Shown one piece after another: positions 38,994 to 48,137 of a stretch of 64,000 nucleotides of DNA (positions are counted from its first letter, which is position 1; every line of letters begins with the position of its first letter). The position numbers and the translations under genes are program-made. The stretch is from Thioclava sp. GXIMD2076 (GTDB taxonomy: Bacteria; Pseudomonadota; Alphaproteobacteria; Rhodobacterales; Rhodobacteraceae), in NCBI RefSeq assembly GCF_037949795.1, contig NZ_CP149932.1:1043001-1107000 (forward strand), written 5' to 3'. The notes below the pieces were generated by a model that ran no database searches, was not told the origin of the DNA, and saw only the letters and a program-made list of their open reading frames with translations.

Positions 38994-39599
38994 TCAGACC
39001 ACACCGCTGCTGATGGCCCAATAGCCCACACCCACGGCCATCCCGATAAAGCACAGTCCGATCAGGGCGATCAGCCCGTCGCGCACCAGCAAAGAGAGCG
39101 CCAGAAGGGTGACGGCCACGCCGAGGATCGACGAGCTGAAGGGCACCAGTTCTAGAAACGGCATGGCGGCCCCGCAGAGAAGACAGGCCGCCTGCGTCAC
39201 CCAGCGGAAGGGACGATGGGTGAAAAATCGTAGCCGTTCGCGGGTGTGGCTGTCCATCCACCGTGCCACGCCTTGCAGTTTGTCGGTGGCCTTGCGCAGT
39301 TTGTCGCCAGCGATATGACGGTTGGTCAGCAGACCCGGCAGCCAGAGATGGCGTCGCCCGAGCAGCATCTGCGCCGAGATCAGCGCGATCAGGATACCGC
39401 AGGCGCTGGAAAAGAGCGGGATGCCCGAAAGCGGGCTGACCACGAAGAGGGCAGGCACCAGAAGCACCGGCACGAAAGAGGCCCCGCCGAGCGAGCCCAG
39501 AATATCCTCGATCCGCAGCCTGTCCACGCCTTGGGCGCGGCTGTCGATGGTGCGGACGATATCGGTGACGGAATGATTGTTGTCGCTGGAGTGCTGCAT
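38994..39599 (-). CDS. exoD: Exopolysaccharide synthesis protein ExoD
   Basis: A 201-residue ExoD family membrane protein. ExoD was first found in Sinorhizobium mutants with altered exopolysaccharide and poor nodule invasion; the molecular role is unclear. The N-terminal 45 residues are soluble (RLRIEDILGSLG). Hydrophobic segments follow at about 42-80 and 133-195. The ATG lies 6 nt from the terminator hairpin of the upstream CoA-transferase gene. No other polysaccharide genes are adjacent. Confidence 0.87.
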   Translation of the reverse strand: MQHSSDNNHSVTDIVRTIDSRAQGVDRLRIEDILGSLGGASFVPVLLVPALFVVSPLSGIPLFSSACGILIALISAQMLLGRRHLWLPGLLTNRHIAGDKLRKATDKLQGVARWMDSHTRERLRFFTHRPFRWVTQAACLLCGAAMPFLELVPFSSSILGVAVTLLALSLLVRDGLIALIGLCFIGMAVGVGYWAISSGVV

Positions 39600-39604
39600 A
39601 AAAA

Positions 39605-39631
39605 TACCTCTGCGGGTGAACCCCGCAGAGG
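39605..39631 (-). terminator. Terminator of the CoA-transferase gene
   Basis: A perfect hairpin ACCTCTGCGGG / CCCGCAGAGGT with a 5-nt loop, followed on the minus strand by a T-rich ATTTT stretch. It lies between the CoA-transferase stop and exoD, so exoD may need its own promoter. Confidence 0.7.
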
Positions 39632-39659
39632 TGATCTGGTTCCAGTGAGAAGGGGTGCC

Positions 39660-41592
<1,933 letters not shown>

Positions 41593-41766
41593 ATGTCATC
41601 TGTATTCCGGTTGCCGTCCGTACTGTTCTTTTGTTCCGCGCGTCGTCACGACAGGGTCGATATGCGGCTGGCTGAGCTGGGGCTGCGGCGCCAACGCCGT
41701 CATAACTGCCCCATCTCGCCGTTTCGGGTCAATCAGCGGGTGCCGTTCGTGCCTCGGATCGTCTGA
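41593..41766 (+). CDS. Small arginine-rich ORF with strong ribosome binding site
   Basis: A 57-residue frame starting MSSVFRLPSVLFFCSARRHD behind a near-ideal AGGAGG placed 6 nt before the ATG. It has 13 arginines and two cysteines, one hydrophobic patch near the start and no recognised family. An AT-rich stretch upstream (TTACAT, TACTATAAC) may hold a promoter. It converges on mipZ with 24 nt between. It could be a real small basic protein or a chance frame. Confidence 0.4.
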   Translation: MSSVFRLPSVLFFCSARRHDRVDMRLAELGLRRQRRHNCPISPFRVNQRVPFVPRIV

Positions 41767-41790
41767 TGGCGCGTGTGCCGCGGCAGGTGC

Positions 41791-42615
41791 TCAGAAATCA
41801 ACCTCGACGCCCGGAAGGTTCAGCTCCTTCAGGAGGTCGCGCAGTTCCTGCCGCGCAGCGATATTGGACATATTCAGGTTCTCGACGCCCAGATCCTTCA
41901 GATCGAGGAGGGTAATTCCACGCGGGAACAGCTCGCGGAAGATCACCCGCTCGGAGAAGCCCGGGGCAACGCGGAAACCGATCCGCTTGGACAGCTGCTC
42001 GAGCGCGGCCCCCACCTTGCGCTTGTTGTGCATCTGCTGTGCGCCCAGCCGGTTGCGCAGCACGATCCAGTCGATGGGTTTCATACCAGCGCGGGCCCGC
42101 AACTGGCGAGCGGACCAGACCATCTCGGAATAGATCGAGGGTCCGGTGACCTTCGAGGTGTTCGGATCGATCCGCGCCAGAAGGTCGAAATCGATGAAGC
42201 TGTCATTGAGCGGCGTGATCAGCGTATCGGCCAGCGAATGCGCCACCTGACTGAGGCGCGTATGCGATCCGGGACAGTCGATCAGGATGAAATCACAGAT
42301 ATCCTCCAGCTCTGTCACGGCCGCCGAGAGCCGGTAATCATAAGGGTTCTCGCCCGCGGGCAGGCTGGCCGGATCGATTTCGGGCAGCACGCGGTAATCC
42401 GGGCAGGGCAGGGTTACGCCTTCGCGGGCCATGAAGGCGCGGCGGTTCTCCACATACCGCCCCATTGACCTCTGGCGCAGGTCGAGGTCCAGCGCCCCCA
42501 CGCGCCAGCCCATGCGCACAAGCGCGGTTGCCACATGCATGGAGGTGGTCGATTTTCCCGATCCGCCCTTTTCATTGCCAGTCACGATGATATGCGCCAA
42601 CTTCGCCGTCCTCAC
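41791..42615 (-). CDS. mipZ: Division-plane positioning ATPase MipZ
   Basis: A 274-residue ParA/MinD-like ATPase. In Caulobacter, MipZ forms a bipolar gradient from ParB at the origins and blocks FtsZ assembly away from midcell. Seen: the deviant Walker A GNEKGGSGKSTTSM at about 13-26, DLDLRQRSMGRYVENR, Walker B FILIDCPGS, and the MipZ-type C-terminus ERVIFRELFPRGITLLDL. The start follows a usable site near the 5' end. It stands alone; a 210-nt gap separates it from rpmE upstream. Confidence 0.95.
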   Translation of the reverse strand: MRTAKLAHIIVTGNEKGGSGKSTTSMHVATALVRMGWRVGALDLDLRQRSMGRYVENRRAFMAREGVTLPCPDYRVLPEIDPASLPAGENPYDYRLSAAVTELEDICDFILIDCPGSHTRLSQVAHSLADTLITPLNDSFIDFDLLARIDPNTSKVTGPSIYSEMVWSARQLRARAGMKPIDWIVLRNRLGAQQMHNKRKVGAALEQLSKRIGFRVAPGFSERVIFRELFPRGITLLDLKDLGVENLNMSNIAARQELRDLLKELNLPGVEVDF

Positions 42616-42779
42616 GTCATCTTGTGGGTGATGTCTCTGCCGTGACTATAGGCAGTAAGGTGCTGCGGGGAAAGCGGTCACGCGCAGGAGAGCTGCCAAG
42701 CGCGAAGAGGCGCGGGCAACTGATGTGCGCTTACATCATCCCGCCCGTCTTTCCGGCCAGGACCGCTTGCCGAAATTCA

Positions 42780-42806
42780 AAAGGGCGCGCCGATGGCACG
42801 CCCTTC
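42780..42806 (-). terminator. Terminator of rpmE
   Basis: A hairpin AAGGGCG-T-GCC / GGC-G-CGCCCTT followed by TTGAATTT on the minus strand, 20 nt after the rpmE stop. Confidence 0.7.
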
Positions 42807-42826
42807 GTAAATACCGCAAGGTGGGA

Positions 42827-43048
42827 TTAGAAGCCCAGACCCGCGTATTTGTTCTTGAACTTCGACACGCGACCACCGGTGTCCATCAGGCGCGAGCTTG
42901 CACCGGTCCATGCCGGGTGCGAGGTCGGGTCGATATCGAGGGTCATGGTGTCGCCCTCTTTGCCCCAGGTCGTGCGGGTCTCGTAGGAGGTACCATCGGT
43001 CATCTTGATGGTGATGGTGTGGTAGTCGGGATGGATTTCCGCTTTCAT
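42827..43048 (-). CDS. rpmE: 50S ribosomal protein bL31
   Basis: A 73-residue bL31 beginning [19 protein letters not shown], with the conserved [21 protein letters not shown] end. The CxxC zinc-binding pairs of the C+ form are absent, so it is a zinc-independent type. That is the usual state in Alphaproteobacteria. It lies 11 nt after rplS and is co-transcribed with it. Confidence 0.97.
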   Translation of the reverse strand: MKAEIHPDYHTITIKMTDGTSYETRTTWGKEGDTMTLDIDPTSHPAWTGASSRLMDTGGRVSKFKNKYAGLGF

Positions 43049-43059
43049 CGAACCGCTCC

Positions 43060-43434
43060 TCAGGCTTTTTTGGGTTTGTAGTTGGTGTCTTCGGCGATAC
43101 GGGCCGATTTACCGCGACGCGAACGCAGGTAGTACAGTTTCGCACGGCGCACACGACCACGACGGACGACTTCGATCGAGTCGATGTTGGTCGAGTAGAG
43201 CGGGAATACACGTTCCACGCCTTCGCCGAAGGAGATCTTGCGGACGGTGAACGACGCAGCCAGCGTTTCGCCGCCTTTGCGAGCGATGCAGACGCCTTCA
43301 TACATCTGGACGCGCGAACGGGTGCCTTCGGTCACTTTGTAGCCAACGCGAACGGTGTCGCCGGCTTTGAAATCCGGAATGTCTTTGCCGAGGCCGGCGA
43401 TTTGTTCCGCCTCGAGTTGAGCGATCAGGTTCAT
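43060..43434 (-). CDS. rplS: 50S ribosomal protein bL19
   Basis: A 124-residue bL19. The start is [19 protein letters not shown], followed by [31 protein letters not shown], and [22 protein letters not shown] site lies upstream. The previous gene on the strand (HAD hydrolase) ends at a terminator at 43610-43639, so rplS-rpmE have their own promoter in the 270-nt leader, apart from the trmD cluster. Confidence 0.97.
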   Translation of the reverse strand: MNLIAQLEAEQIAGLGKDIPDFKAGDTVRVGYKVTEGTRSRVQMYEGVCIARKGGETLAASFTVRKISFGEGVERVFPLYSTNIDSIEVVRRGRVRRAKLYYLRSRRGKSARIAEDTNYKPKKA

Positions 43435-43605
43435 CGCATATCCTTTCATATACTCACGGTGTGTCCGTGAAGGTGGTTTCACGCCTCAGAGCTCCGGGTC
43501 TTCGCGGGTCCGCCTTCATGCGCCCACCGGAGGATACAGGACATCCTTTATGTACAGATCCGGATGCAGCTTTAGGGCGGTGAAGCCTTCGCCGCGCGGC
43601 AAACG

Positions 43606-43639
43606 AAAAAGGTCCGGTCACCGATTCCGGCACGGACCT
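43606..43639 (-). terminator. Terminator of the ffh/rpsP-trmD-HAD cluster
   Basis: The minus strand reads AGGTCCG-TGCCGGAATCGGTGAC-CGGACCT then TTTTT, a clear intrinsic terminator 70 nt after the HAD stop. It separates this cluster from rplS-rpmE. Confidence 0.8.
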
Positions 43640-43707
43640 GTGCGCTATAGGGCCAAATGCCGTCCCGATCAAGCGCGGAATAGCCTGTGTGGTAAAGCAA
43701 ATGCGCC

Positions 43708-44304
43708 CTAATCGGCGTTTTCGACCAGTGTCACCAGATCACGATCGGGGCGCCAGTGGCAGGCTTTCCAGCCGGCCCGCCGCGCGGCGGTAACATTGGC
43801 GCGGGTATCATCGACCAGTAGCAGCCCGTCAGGCGGGCAGCCAACCTGCTGTGCCGCGAGGGAAAAGAACCCTGCTTCAGGTTTGCGCAGGCCCAGAGCG
43901 GCAGAATACACCATGCCGTCGACATGGTCTGCCAGTCCCTTGTCGTGCATCAGATGGCGTGCGCGGTGGTGCTCCTGGTTTGTGGCCAGATAGATCCGGC
44001 AGCCCCTGCGACGCAACGTGTCGCAGGCTGCCAGCACGGCCTGATCCAGATATGTATCATGCGAAAACCAGTATTCCATGAAGGCGCGTGCATCAGGGCT
44101 GCGGGTCAGATGCGGTAGAACGGCCTCCAGCACCTCGTGCAAATCGGCCCGTCCCGTCACTATATCTTCCCAGTGCTGGCGGAACAGAAGCGCTTTGAGC
44201 CGATCGGGATGGATGCCCATATCCTGCGCCAACCCGTCGGTCCAAGCGCCGCCTTTGCGATGCGTCACGATGACCCCATCGACATCCAGCATCAGGCAGC
44301 GCAT
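43708..44304 (-). CDS. HAD family hydrolase
   Basis: A 198-residue haloacid dehalogenase-like phosphatase. Motif I is LDVDGVI with the nucleophile Asp7. Motif II is ATNQE (Thr), motif III is the lysine in RKPEAGFF, and motif IV is LLVDDTRANV. The cap is the small helical type seen in sugar phosphatase/REG-2-like proteins. It follows trmD after 3 nt and is the last gene of the minus-strand translation cluster. The substrate is unknown. Confidence 0.88.
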   Translation of the reverse strand: MRCLMLDVDGVIVTHRKGGAWTDGLAQDMGIHPDRLKALLFRQHWEDIVTGRADLHEVLEAVLPHLTRSPDARAFMEYWFSHDTYLDQAVLAACDTLRRRGCRIYLATNQEHHRARHLMHDKGLADHVDGMVYSAALGLRKPEAGFFSLAAQQVGCPPDGLLLVDDTRANVTAARRAGWKACHWRPDRDLVTLVENAD

Positions 44305-44307
44305 GGC

Positions 44308-45234
44308 TTAGTCCTTCCGATCAGCCTTCTTGCGTTTGGGCGCCTTGCGGGGCGTGTTGGCCAGATGGGCCTCCCACATATCGGGACGGCGCTCGGCGGT
44401 GATCTTCTCGCTCATCTCGCGGCGCCACGTCTCGATATGGCCGTGATGGCCCGACATCAGCACATCTGGGATGGCGCGGCCTTCCCATTCGGCGGGGCGG
44501 GTATATTGCGGATGCTCCAGAAGCCCGTTGGAGTGGCTCTCTTCCACAGCCGATTCGGCATTGCCCAAAACGCCCGGTAACAGGCGCACGGTCGCATCGA
44601 TCATCGCTTGCGCCGGTAATTCGCCCCCCGTCAGAACGAAATCGCCCATCGAGACCTCCTTGATGCCGAAATGCTCCAGCACGCGCTCGTCCACACCTTC
44701 AAAGCGACCGCAAAGAATGGTCATCCCGTCGGCCGCCGCAAAGCGCCGCGCCATGGCCTGATCAAACCGCTTGCCGCGCGGCGACATATAGACCACGGGC
44801 CAGTCGGCCTTCGGGTCCACCCCACGCGCGGCCTCCTTGAGGGCGGCACCTACCACATCGGGGCGCAGCACCATGCCCGCGCCGCCACCTGCGGGCGTGT
44901 CGTCGACATTACGGTGCTTACCCACGCCAAAGCGGCGCAGATCGATCGTATCAAGCCCCCATAGCCCCTGATCACGGGCCTTTCCGGTCAGCGATAGCCC
45001 CAGAACGCCCGGAAAAGCATCGGGGAAGAGCGTCACGATCTTGGCTTTCCACGCCCGCGCCAACTGCACCGGCTCGTCCATCAGGGACCGGATCTGGTGG
45101 CTCGCGCTGATCGACACCCGCCCATGCGAGCGGGTCGCGCGGGGCGGCGTATTCTCGGCCTGCGCATCAACGCCCATCAGGTTGCCAAGGCGCATCACGC
45201 CTTTTTTCGGGGTCTCTTCGGGAATATCACTCAT
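44308..45234 (-). CDS. trmD: tRNA (guanine-N1)-methyltransferase TrmD
   Basis: TrmD methylates G37 of several tRNAs and guards the reading frame. The 308-residue protein has the trefoil-knot SPOUT core from about residue 63 (KIVTLFPDAFPGVLG). Seen are VDDTPAGGGAGMVLRPDV, the SAM knot LCGRFEGVDERV, GDFVLTGGELPA, and LEHPQYTRP. About 60 extra N-terminal residues (SISASHQIRSLMDEP) precede the core. Similar extensions occur in related bacteria. No internal start is better supported. The tail is basic. It lies between rimM (4 nt) and the HAD gene. Confidence 0.95.
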   Translation of the reverse strand: MSDIPEETPKKGVMRLGNLMGVDAQAENTPPRATRSHGRVSISASHQIRSLMDEPVQLARAWKAKIVTLFPDAFPGVLGLSLTGKARDQGLWGLDTIDLRRFGVGKHRNVDDTPAGGGAGMVLRPDVVGAALKEAARGVDPKADWPVVYMSPRGKRFDQAMARRFAAADGMTILCGRFEGVDERVLEHFGIKEVSMGDFVLTGGELPAQAMIDATVRLLPGVLGNAESAVEESHSNGLLEHPQYTRPAEWEGRAIPDVLMSGHHGHIETWRREMSEKITAERRPDMWEAHLANTPRKAPKRKKADRKD

Positions 45235-45238
45235 TGTC

Positions 45239-45739
45239 TCAGACGTCTTCGGGCGGATCAGCCACGATACGGCCTGCGGTCAGGTCAACCGTGGGCACGA
45301 CGGCCATGGTGAAGGGCAGGAGAAGCGGCTGGCTTTCGCCTGCGGTGGTGATCTCGAGGAAATCACCCGCGCCATAGTTCTGCACCGCCCGCACCGATCC
45401 GAGCACCGCGCCGCCGGTATCCACGACGGTCAGCCCGATCAGATCGGCATGGTAGAATTCGTCATCGGGAAGATGGGGCAGCATATCGCGGTCCACCCAG
45501 AGCGAGACGCCCTTCAGCGCATCGGCCTCTTCCTTGGTCTCGACGCCGCTCAGATAGGCGCCGATGCCGCCCTTGATGGCGCGCAGATCGGTCAGATCGA
45601 AGGCGCGTTTGCCATCCTCGGTATAAAGTGGCGCGTAATCGGCAATGGCCAGCGGGTCGGCGCAGAAGCTCTTCAGCCGCACCTCGCCCTTGACGCCGAA
45701 AGCCCCTGCAATTGCGCCCACACAGGTCCGTTCCGTCAT
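45239..45739 (-). CDS. rimM: 16S rRNA processing protein RimM
   Basis: A 166-residue RimM, needed for maturation of the 30S head through contact with uS19. The N-terminal domain begins [22 protein letters not shown]. The C-terminal PRC-barrel carries [20 protein letters not shown] and [15 protein letters not shown]. It precedes trmD by 4 nt, the usual rpsP-rimM-trmD order, except that bluB has been placed between rpsP and rimM here. Confidence 0.96.
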   Translation of the reverse strand: MTERTCVGAIAGAFGVKGEVRLKSFCADPLAIADYAPLYTEDGKRAFDLTDLRAIKGGIGAYLSGVETKEEADALKGVSLWVDRDMLPHLPDDEFYHADLIGLTVVDTGGAVLGSVRAVQNYGAGDFLEITTAGESQPLLLPFTMAVVPTVDLTAGRIVADPPEDV

Positions 45740-45743
45740 TGCC

Positions 45744-46385
45744 TCATCTCCGTTCCAATCGGGCCAGCCCCTCGCGGGCCTCCCAGCCGAGCTGTTCCAG
45801 CTCGGGCGTAGGCTGCGCCTGTTCAGGCCAGCCGATACATAGATAACCGATCAATTTCCAGCTGTCAGGCACATCGAGCGATTTCGCCAGTGCCTCGGGG
45901 TCCAGAATCGAGACCCAGCCCATGCCCACACCCTCGGCACGCAGCGCCAGCCACATCATGGTCATGGCCGCAACCACCGAATAGGCGCGCATCTCCGGCA
46001 TCGAACGGGCTCCCAGACGGGCGCCTTTGGTCGTGGCATCGTCGCAGAACACTGCCAGCTGCACCGGCGCCTTCTGCATGCCCGAAAGCTTCAGCCCCGC
46101 GTAGAGCGTGGCGCGGTCGATATCGCCACCCGCGCGATAAGCGGCCAGTGCCTCGGCATTGGCGCTCTGGAAATTGGAAAGCGCCGCAGCACGGGCCGCG
46201 GCGCTTTCGACATTGACCACGCGCCACGGTTCGGACAGGCCGACCGAGGGCGCGAGGGCGAAAGCGTCCAGACCCCGTGCAAGGATATCGTCCGGCACCG
46301 GATCGGTGCGGAAGCGGCGCACATCGCGCCGCCACGCCATCAACCGGTGCAGATCCTCGCGGAACTCGGGGCTGAACGCGTCCAA
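45744..46385 (-). CDS. bluB: 5,6-dimethylbenzimidazole synthase BluB
   Basis: BluB breaks down reduced FMN with oxygen to make 5,6-dimethylbenzimidazole, the lower ligand of vitamin B12. The 213-residue nitroreductase-fold protein has the BluB pattern [34 protein letters not shown], and [15 protein letters not shown]. Its place is unusual: 2 nt after rpsP and 4 nt before rimM, inside a ribosome-biogenesis operon and far from cobalamin genes. No cobalamin riboswitch is seen in this cluster. Confidence 0.93.
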   Translation of the reverse strand: MDAFSPEFREDLHRLMAWRRDVRRFRTDPVPDDILARGLDAFALAPSVGLSEPWRVVNVESAAARAAALSNFQSANAEALAAYRAGGDIDRATLYAGLKLSGMQKAPVQLAVFCDDATTKGARLGARSMPEMRAYSVVAAMTMMWLALRAEGVGMGWVSILDPEALAKSLDVPDSWKLIGYLCIGWPEQAQPTPELEQLGWEAREGLARLERR

Positions 46386-46387
46386 GA

Positions 46388-46750
46388 TCAGGCCTCGGAT
46401 GCCTCTGCAGCAGCAGCGGCTTTCTCGGCTTTTTCTTTTGCACGCTCTTGGGCTTTCTTGCCCGGCTCTGCTTTCTTCATGTTCTTACGCTCGGTTTTGG
46501 CAACAACGCCGGCATTTTCGAGGAAGCGGGCAACGCGGTCGGTCGGCTGCGCGCCTTTGCTCAGCCAGTACTGAACGCGCTCCATGTCCATTTTCACGCG
46601 CTCTTCGCTGTCTTTTGCCAGCAGCGGGTTGTAGGTGCCGAGCTTTTCGAGGAAGCGGCCGTCACGCGGCATGCGCGAGTCGGAAGCAACGATTGCGTAG
46701 AAGGGGCGCTTTTTGGAACCACCGCGTGCGAGACGGATTTTCATAGCCAT
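46388..46750 (-). CDS. rpsP: 30S ribosomal protein bS16
   Basis: A 120-residue bS16, with [30 protein letters not shown], shown here in motif parts: [23 protein letters not shown] and [12 protein letters not shown] lysine/alanine-rich tail of about 35 residues ([17 protein letters not shown]) follows, common in Alphaproteobacteria. The start may be the first or third codon (MAMK). It follows the chorismate mutase gene after 48 nt and is followed by bluB at 2 nt. Confidence 0.97.
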   Translation of the reverse strand: MAMKIRLARGGSKKRPFYAIVASDSRMPRDGRFLEKLGTYNPLLAKDSEERVKMDMERVQYWLSKGAQPTDRVARFLENAGVVAKTERKNMKKAEPGKKAQERAKEKAEKAAAAAEASEA

Positions 46751-46798
46751 GGGTTGATCTCCTTTGAATGGCTGGTGTCGGACCTGTTTCGGGGTCCG

Positions 46799-47095
46799 TT
46801 ACTTTTGGAACTGCTCGTGATGCCGGATGACTTCCGAGATCACGAAATTCAGGAATTTCTTTGCGAATTCCGGGTCGAGACCGCTGTCGTCGGCCAGTTT
46901 TTCCAGACGTGCGATCTGGGTCTTCTCCCGGTCGGGATCCGAGGGAGGAAGGTCGTGTTCCGCTTTGAGCTTGCCGACCGCCTGGGTCTGGGCAAAGCGC
47001 TCGGCGAGCGTATAGATCATCACCGCATCCAGACGGTCGATACTGTCGCGATGCTCTTTCAGAAGCTCCGCGGCGCGGGCGGTTGCATCACTCAT
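46799..47095 (-). CDS. Chorismate mutase (AroQ class)
   Basis: A 98-residue all-helical chorismate mutase that converts chorismate to prephenate for Phe/Tyr synthesis. Seen: the N-terminal helix ELLKEHRDSIDRLDAVMIYTLAER, in which Arg and Asp are expected at the active site, then AVGKLKAEHDLPPSDPDREKTQI, and the final SEVIRHHEQFQK helix. Length fits a stand-alone AroQ enzyme. The start overlaps the end of the preceding acetyltransferase gene by 4 nt. It lies between ffh and rpsP, an arrangement also common in relatives. Confidence 0.9.
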   Translation of the reverse strand: MSDATARAAELLKEHRDSIDRLDAVMIYTLAERFAQTQAVGKLKAEHDLPPSDPDREKTQIARLEKLADDSGLDPEFAKKFLNFVISEVIRHHEQFQK

Positions 47096-47628
47096 GCAAG
47101 GTCCTCCGGCTTGGGATGGCGGTAAACGAGGCAGGTCTTGCCTGCGGGGCCTTGGGCGGTCGCATCAATCGTGCAGCCAAGCCGTTCGGCCAGGGTGATC
47201 GAGCGGGCATTGGCGGGGGCGATATAGCTCACCACGCTGTTCCAGCCCAGATCGGTATAAAGATGGCGACGCACTATCTGCGCGGCCTCGGCGGCAAACC
47301 CTTTGCCCTCATGGGCATTGTCCCAGATCTGCCACAGGATCTCGGGTTCGGGCCAGCCATGCGGTTGCCACGGGCCCACGAGCCCCAGCCCGCGATCGCT
47401 TGCGTGGGTGGTCAGCACGAACGGGCCCCAGCCCTTCATGACCCAATGGCCGATCACGGCAGCCCATGCGCGCCAGACAAGCCCTTCGTCGAAGCTCTCC
47501 GAGACGCGGATGAAGCTCGGACGGTCCGTTTTGTGGAAGGCCAGCCAATGGGCGTAATCATGGGCGGCGGGCGCGCGCAGCACGAGGCGCGCGCTATGCA
47601 GCACGGGGGTGGGGGACAGCGCGATCAT
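47092..47628 (-). CDS. GNAT family N-acetyltransferase (RimJ/RimL-like), copy 2
   Basis: A 178-residue GNAT protein of the RimJ/RimL type. Seen: LHSARLVLRAPAAHDYAHW at the start, and the acetyl-CoA loop GKGFAAEAAQIVRRH. The core strand VSYIAPANARSITLAERLGC is also present. It overlaps both neighbours by 4 nt and is similar in layout to the next gene upstream, so the two probably arose by tandem duplication. The acetylated substrate is unknown; a ribosomal or tRNA-related target is suggested only by its neighbours. Confidence 0.88.
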   Translation of the reverse strand: MIALSPTPVLHSARLVLRAPAAHDYAHWLAFHKTDRPSFIRVSESFDEGLVWRAWAAVIGHWVMKGWGPFVLTTHASDRGLGLVGPWQPHGWPEPEILWQIWDNAHEGKGFAAEAAQIVRRHLYTDLGWNSVVSYIAPANARSITLAERLGCTIDATAQGPAGKTCLVYRHPKPEDLA

Positions 47629-48137
47629 GCCTGACCTCCCATCGGATGGCGGTAAACCAGCTGCCCCGGCACGGCAGGCAGCGCATCACGGTCAAGCGTG
47701 GCGCCGATCCGCTCGGCCAGCGCGACCGAACGGGCATTGCCCGGCGTGATATAGCTCACCAGAGGGCGTTTCCAGTGCAGCTCGAGCGCCGCGAAATCGC
47801 GCATCTTGCGCGCGGCTTCGGTCATATAGCCCTGACCTTCGAAGCCCGTGAACGCGATCCAGCCCAGTTCACGCTCGGGAAAATGCGGCAGATCGTTCAG
47901 CGCCACCTGACCCACGACCTGACGGTCGGATTTGCGCACCACGGCTAGCGCGCCGCAGCCCTTGAGCGCCCATTGCGCCACATCGGAAGCAAAATGGAAC
48001 CACGCCGCCTTCACATCATGAGGCCCGCCCATATAGGCCGCCCGCGCAGATTTCATCACCTCCGCAAAAGCGGGGAAATCCGACATGTCATGCGGACGTA
48101 GCGTCAGGCGCTCTGTATGAAGGACGGGCGCGACCAT
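47625..48137 (-). CDS. GNAT family N-acetyltransferase (RimJ/RimL-like), copy 1
   Basis: A 170-residue GNAT protein. The start is HTERLTLRPHDMSDFPAFAE. It has the V-motif GWIAFTGFEGQGYMTEAARK for acetyl-CoA and ends in SYITPGNARSVALAERIGA. Its ATG overlaps the ffh stop (TAATG) and its own stop overlaps the next acetyltransferase. It is therefore translated with ffh. It shares the NARS-ALAERIG block with its neighbour, which supports duplication. Confidence 0.88.
   Translation of the reverse strand: MVAPVLHTERLTLRPHDMSDFPAFAEVMKSARAAYMGGPHDVKAAWFHFASDVAQWALKGCGALAVVRKSDRQVVGQVALNDLPHFPERELGWIAFTGFEGQGYMTEAARKMRDFAALELHWKRPLVSYITPGNARSVALAERIGATLDRDALPAVPGQLVYRHPMGGQA

Noticed and set aside
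45744..46800. Search for a cobalamin riboswitch linked to bluB
   Set aside because: The gaps around bluB are 2 and 4 nt, and no B12-box-like sequence was seen before rpsP or ffh.
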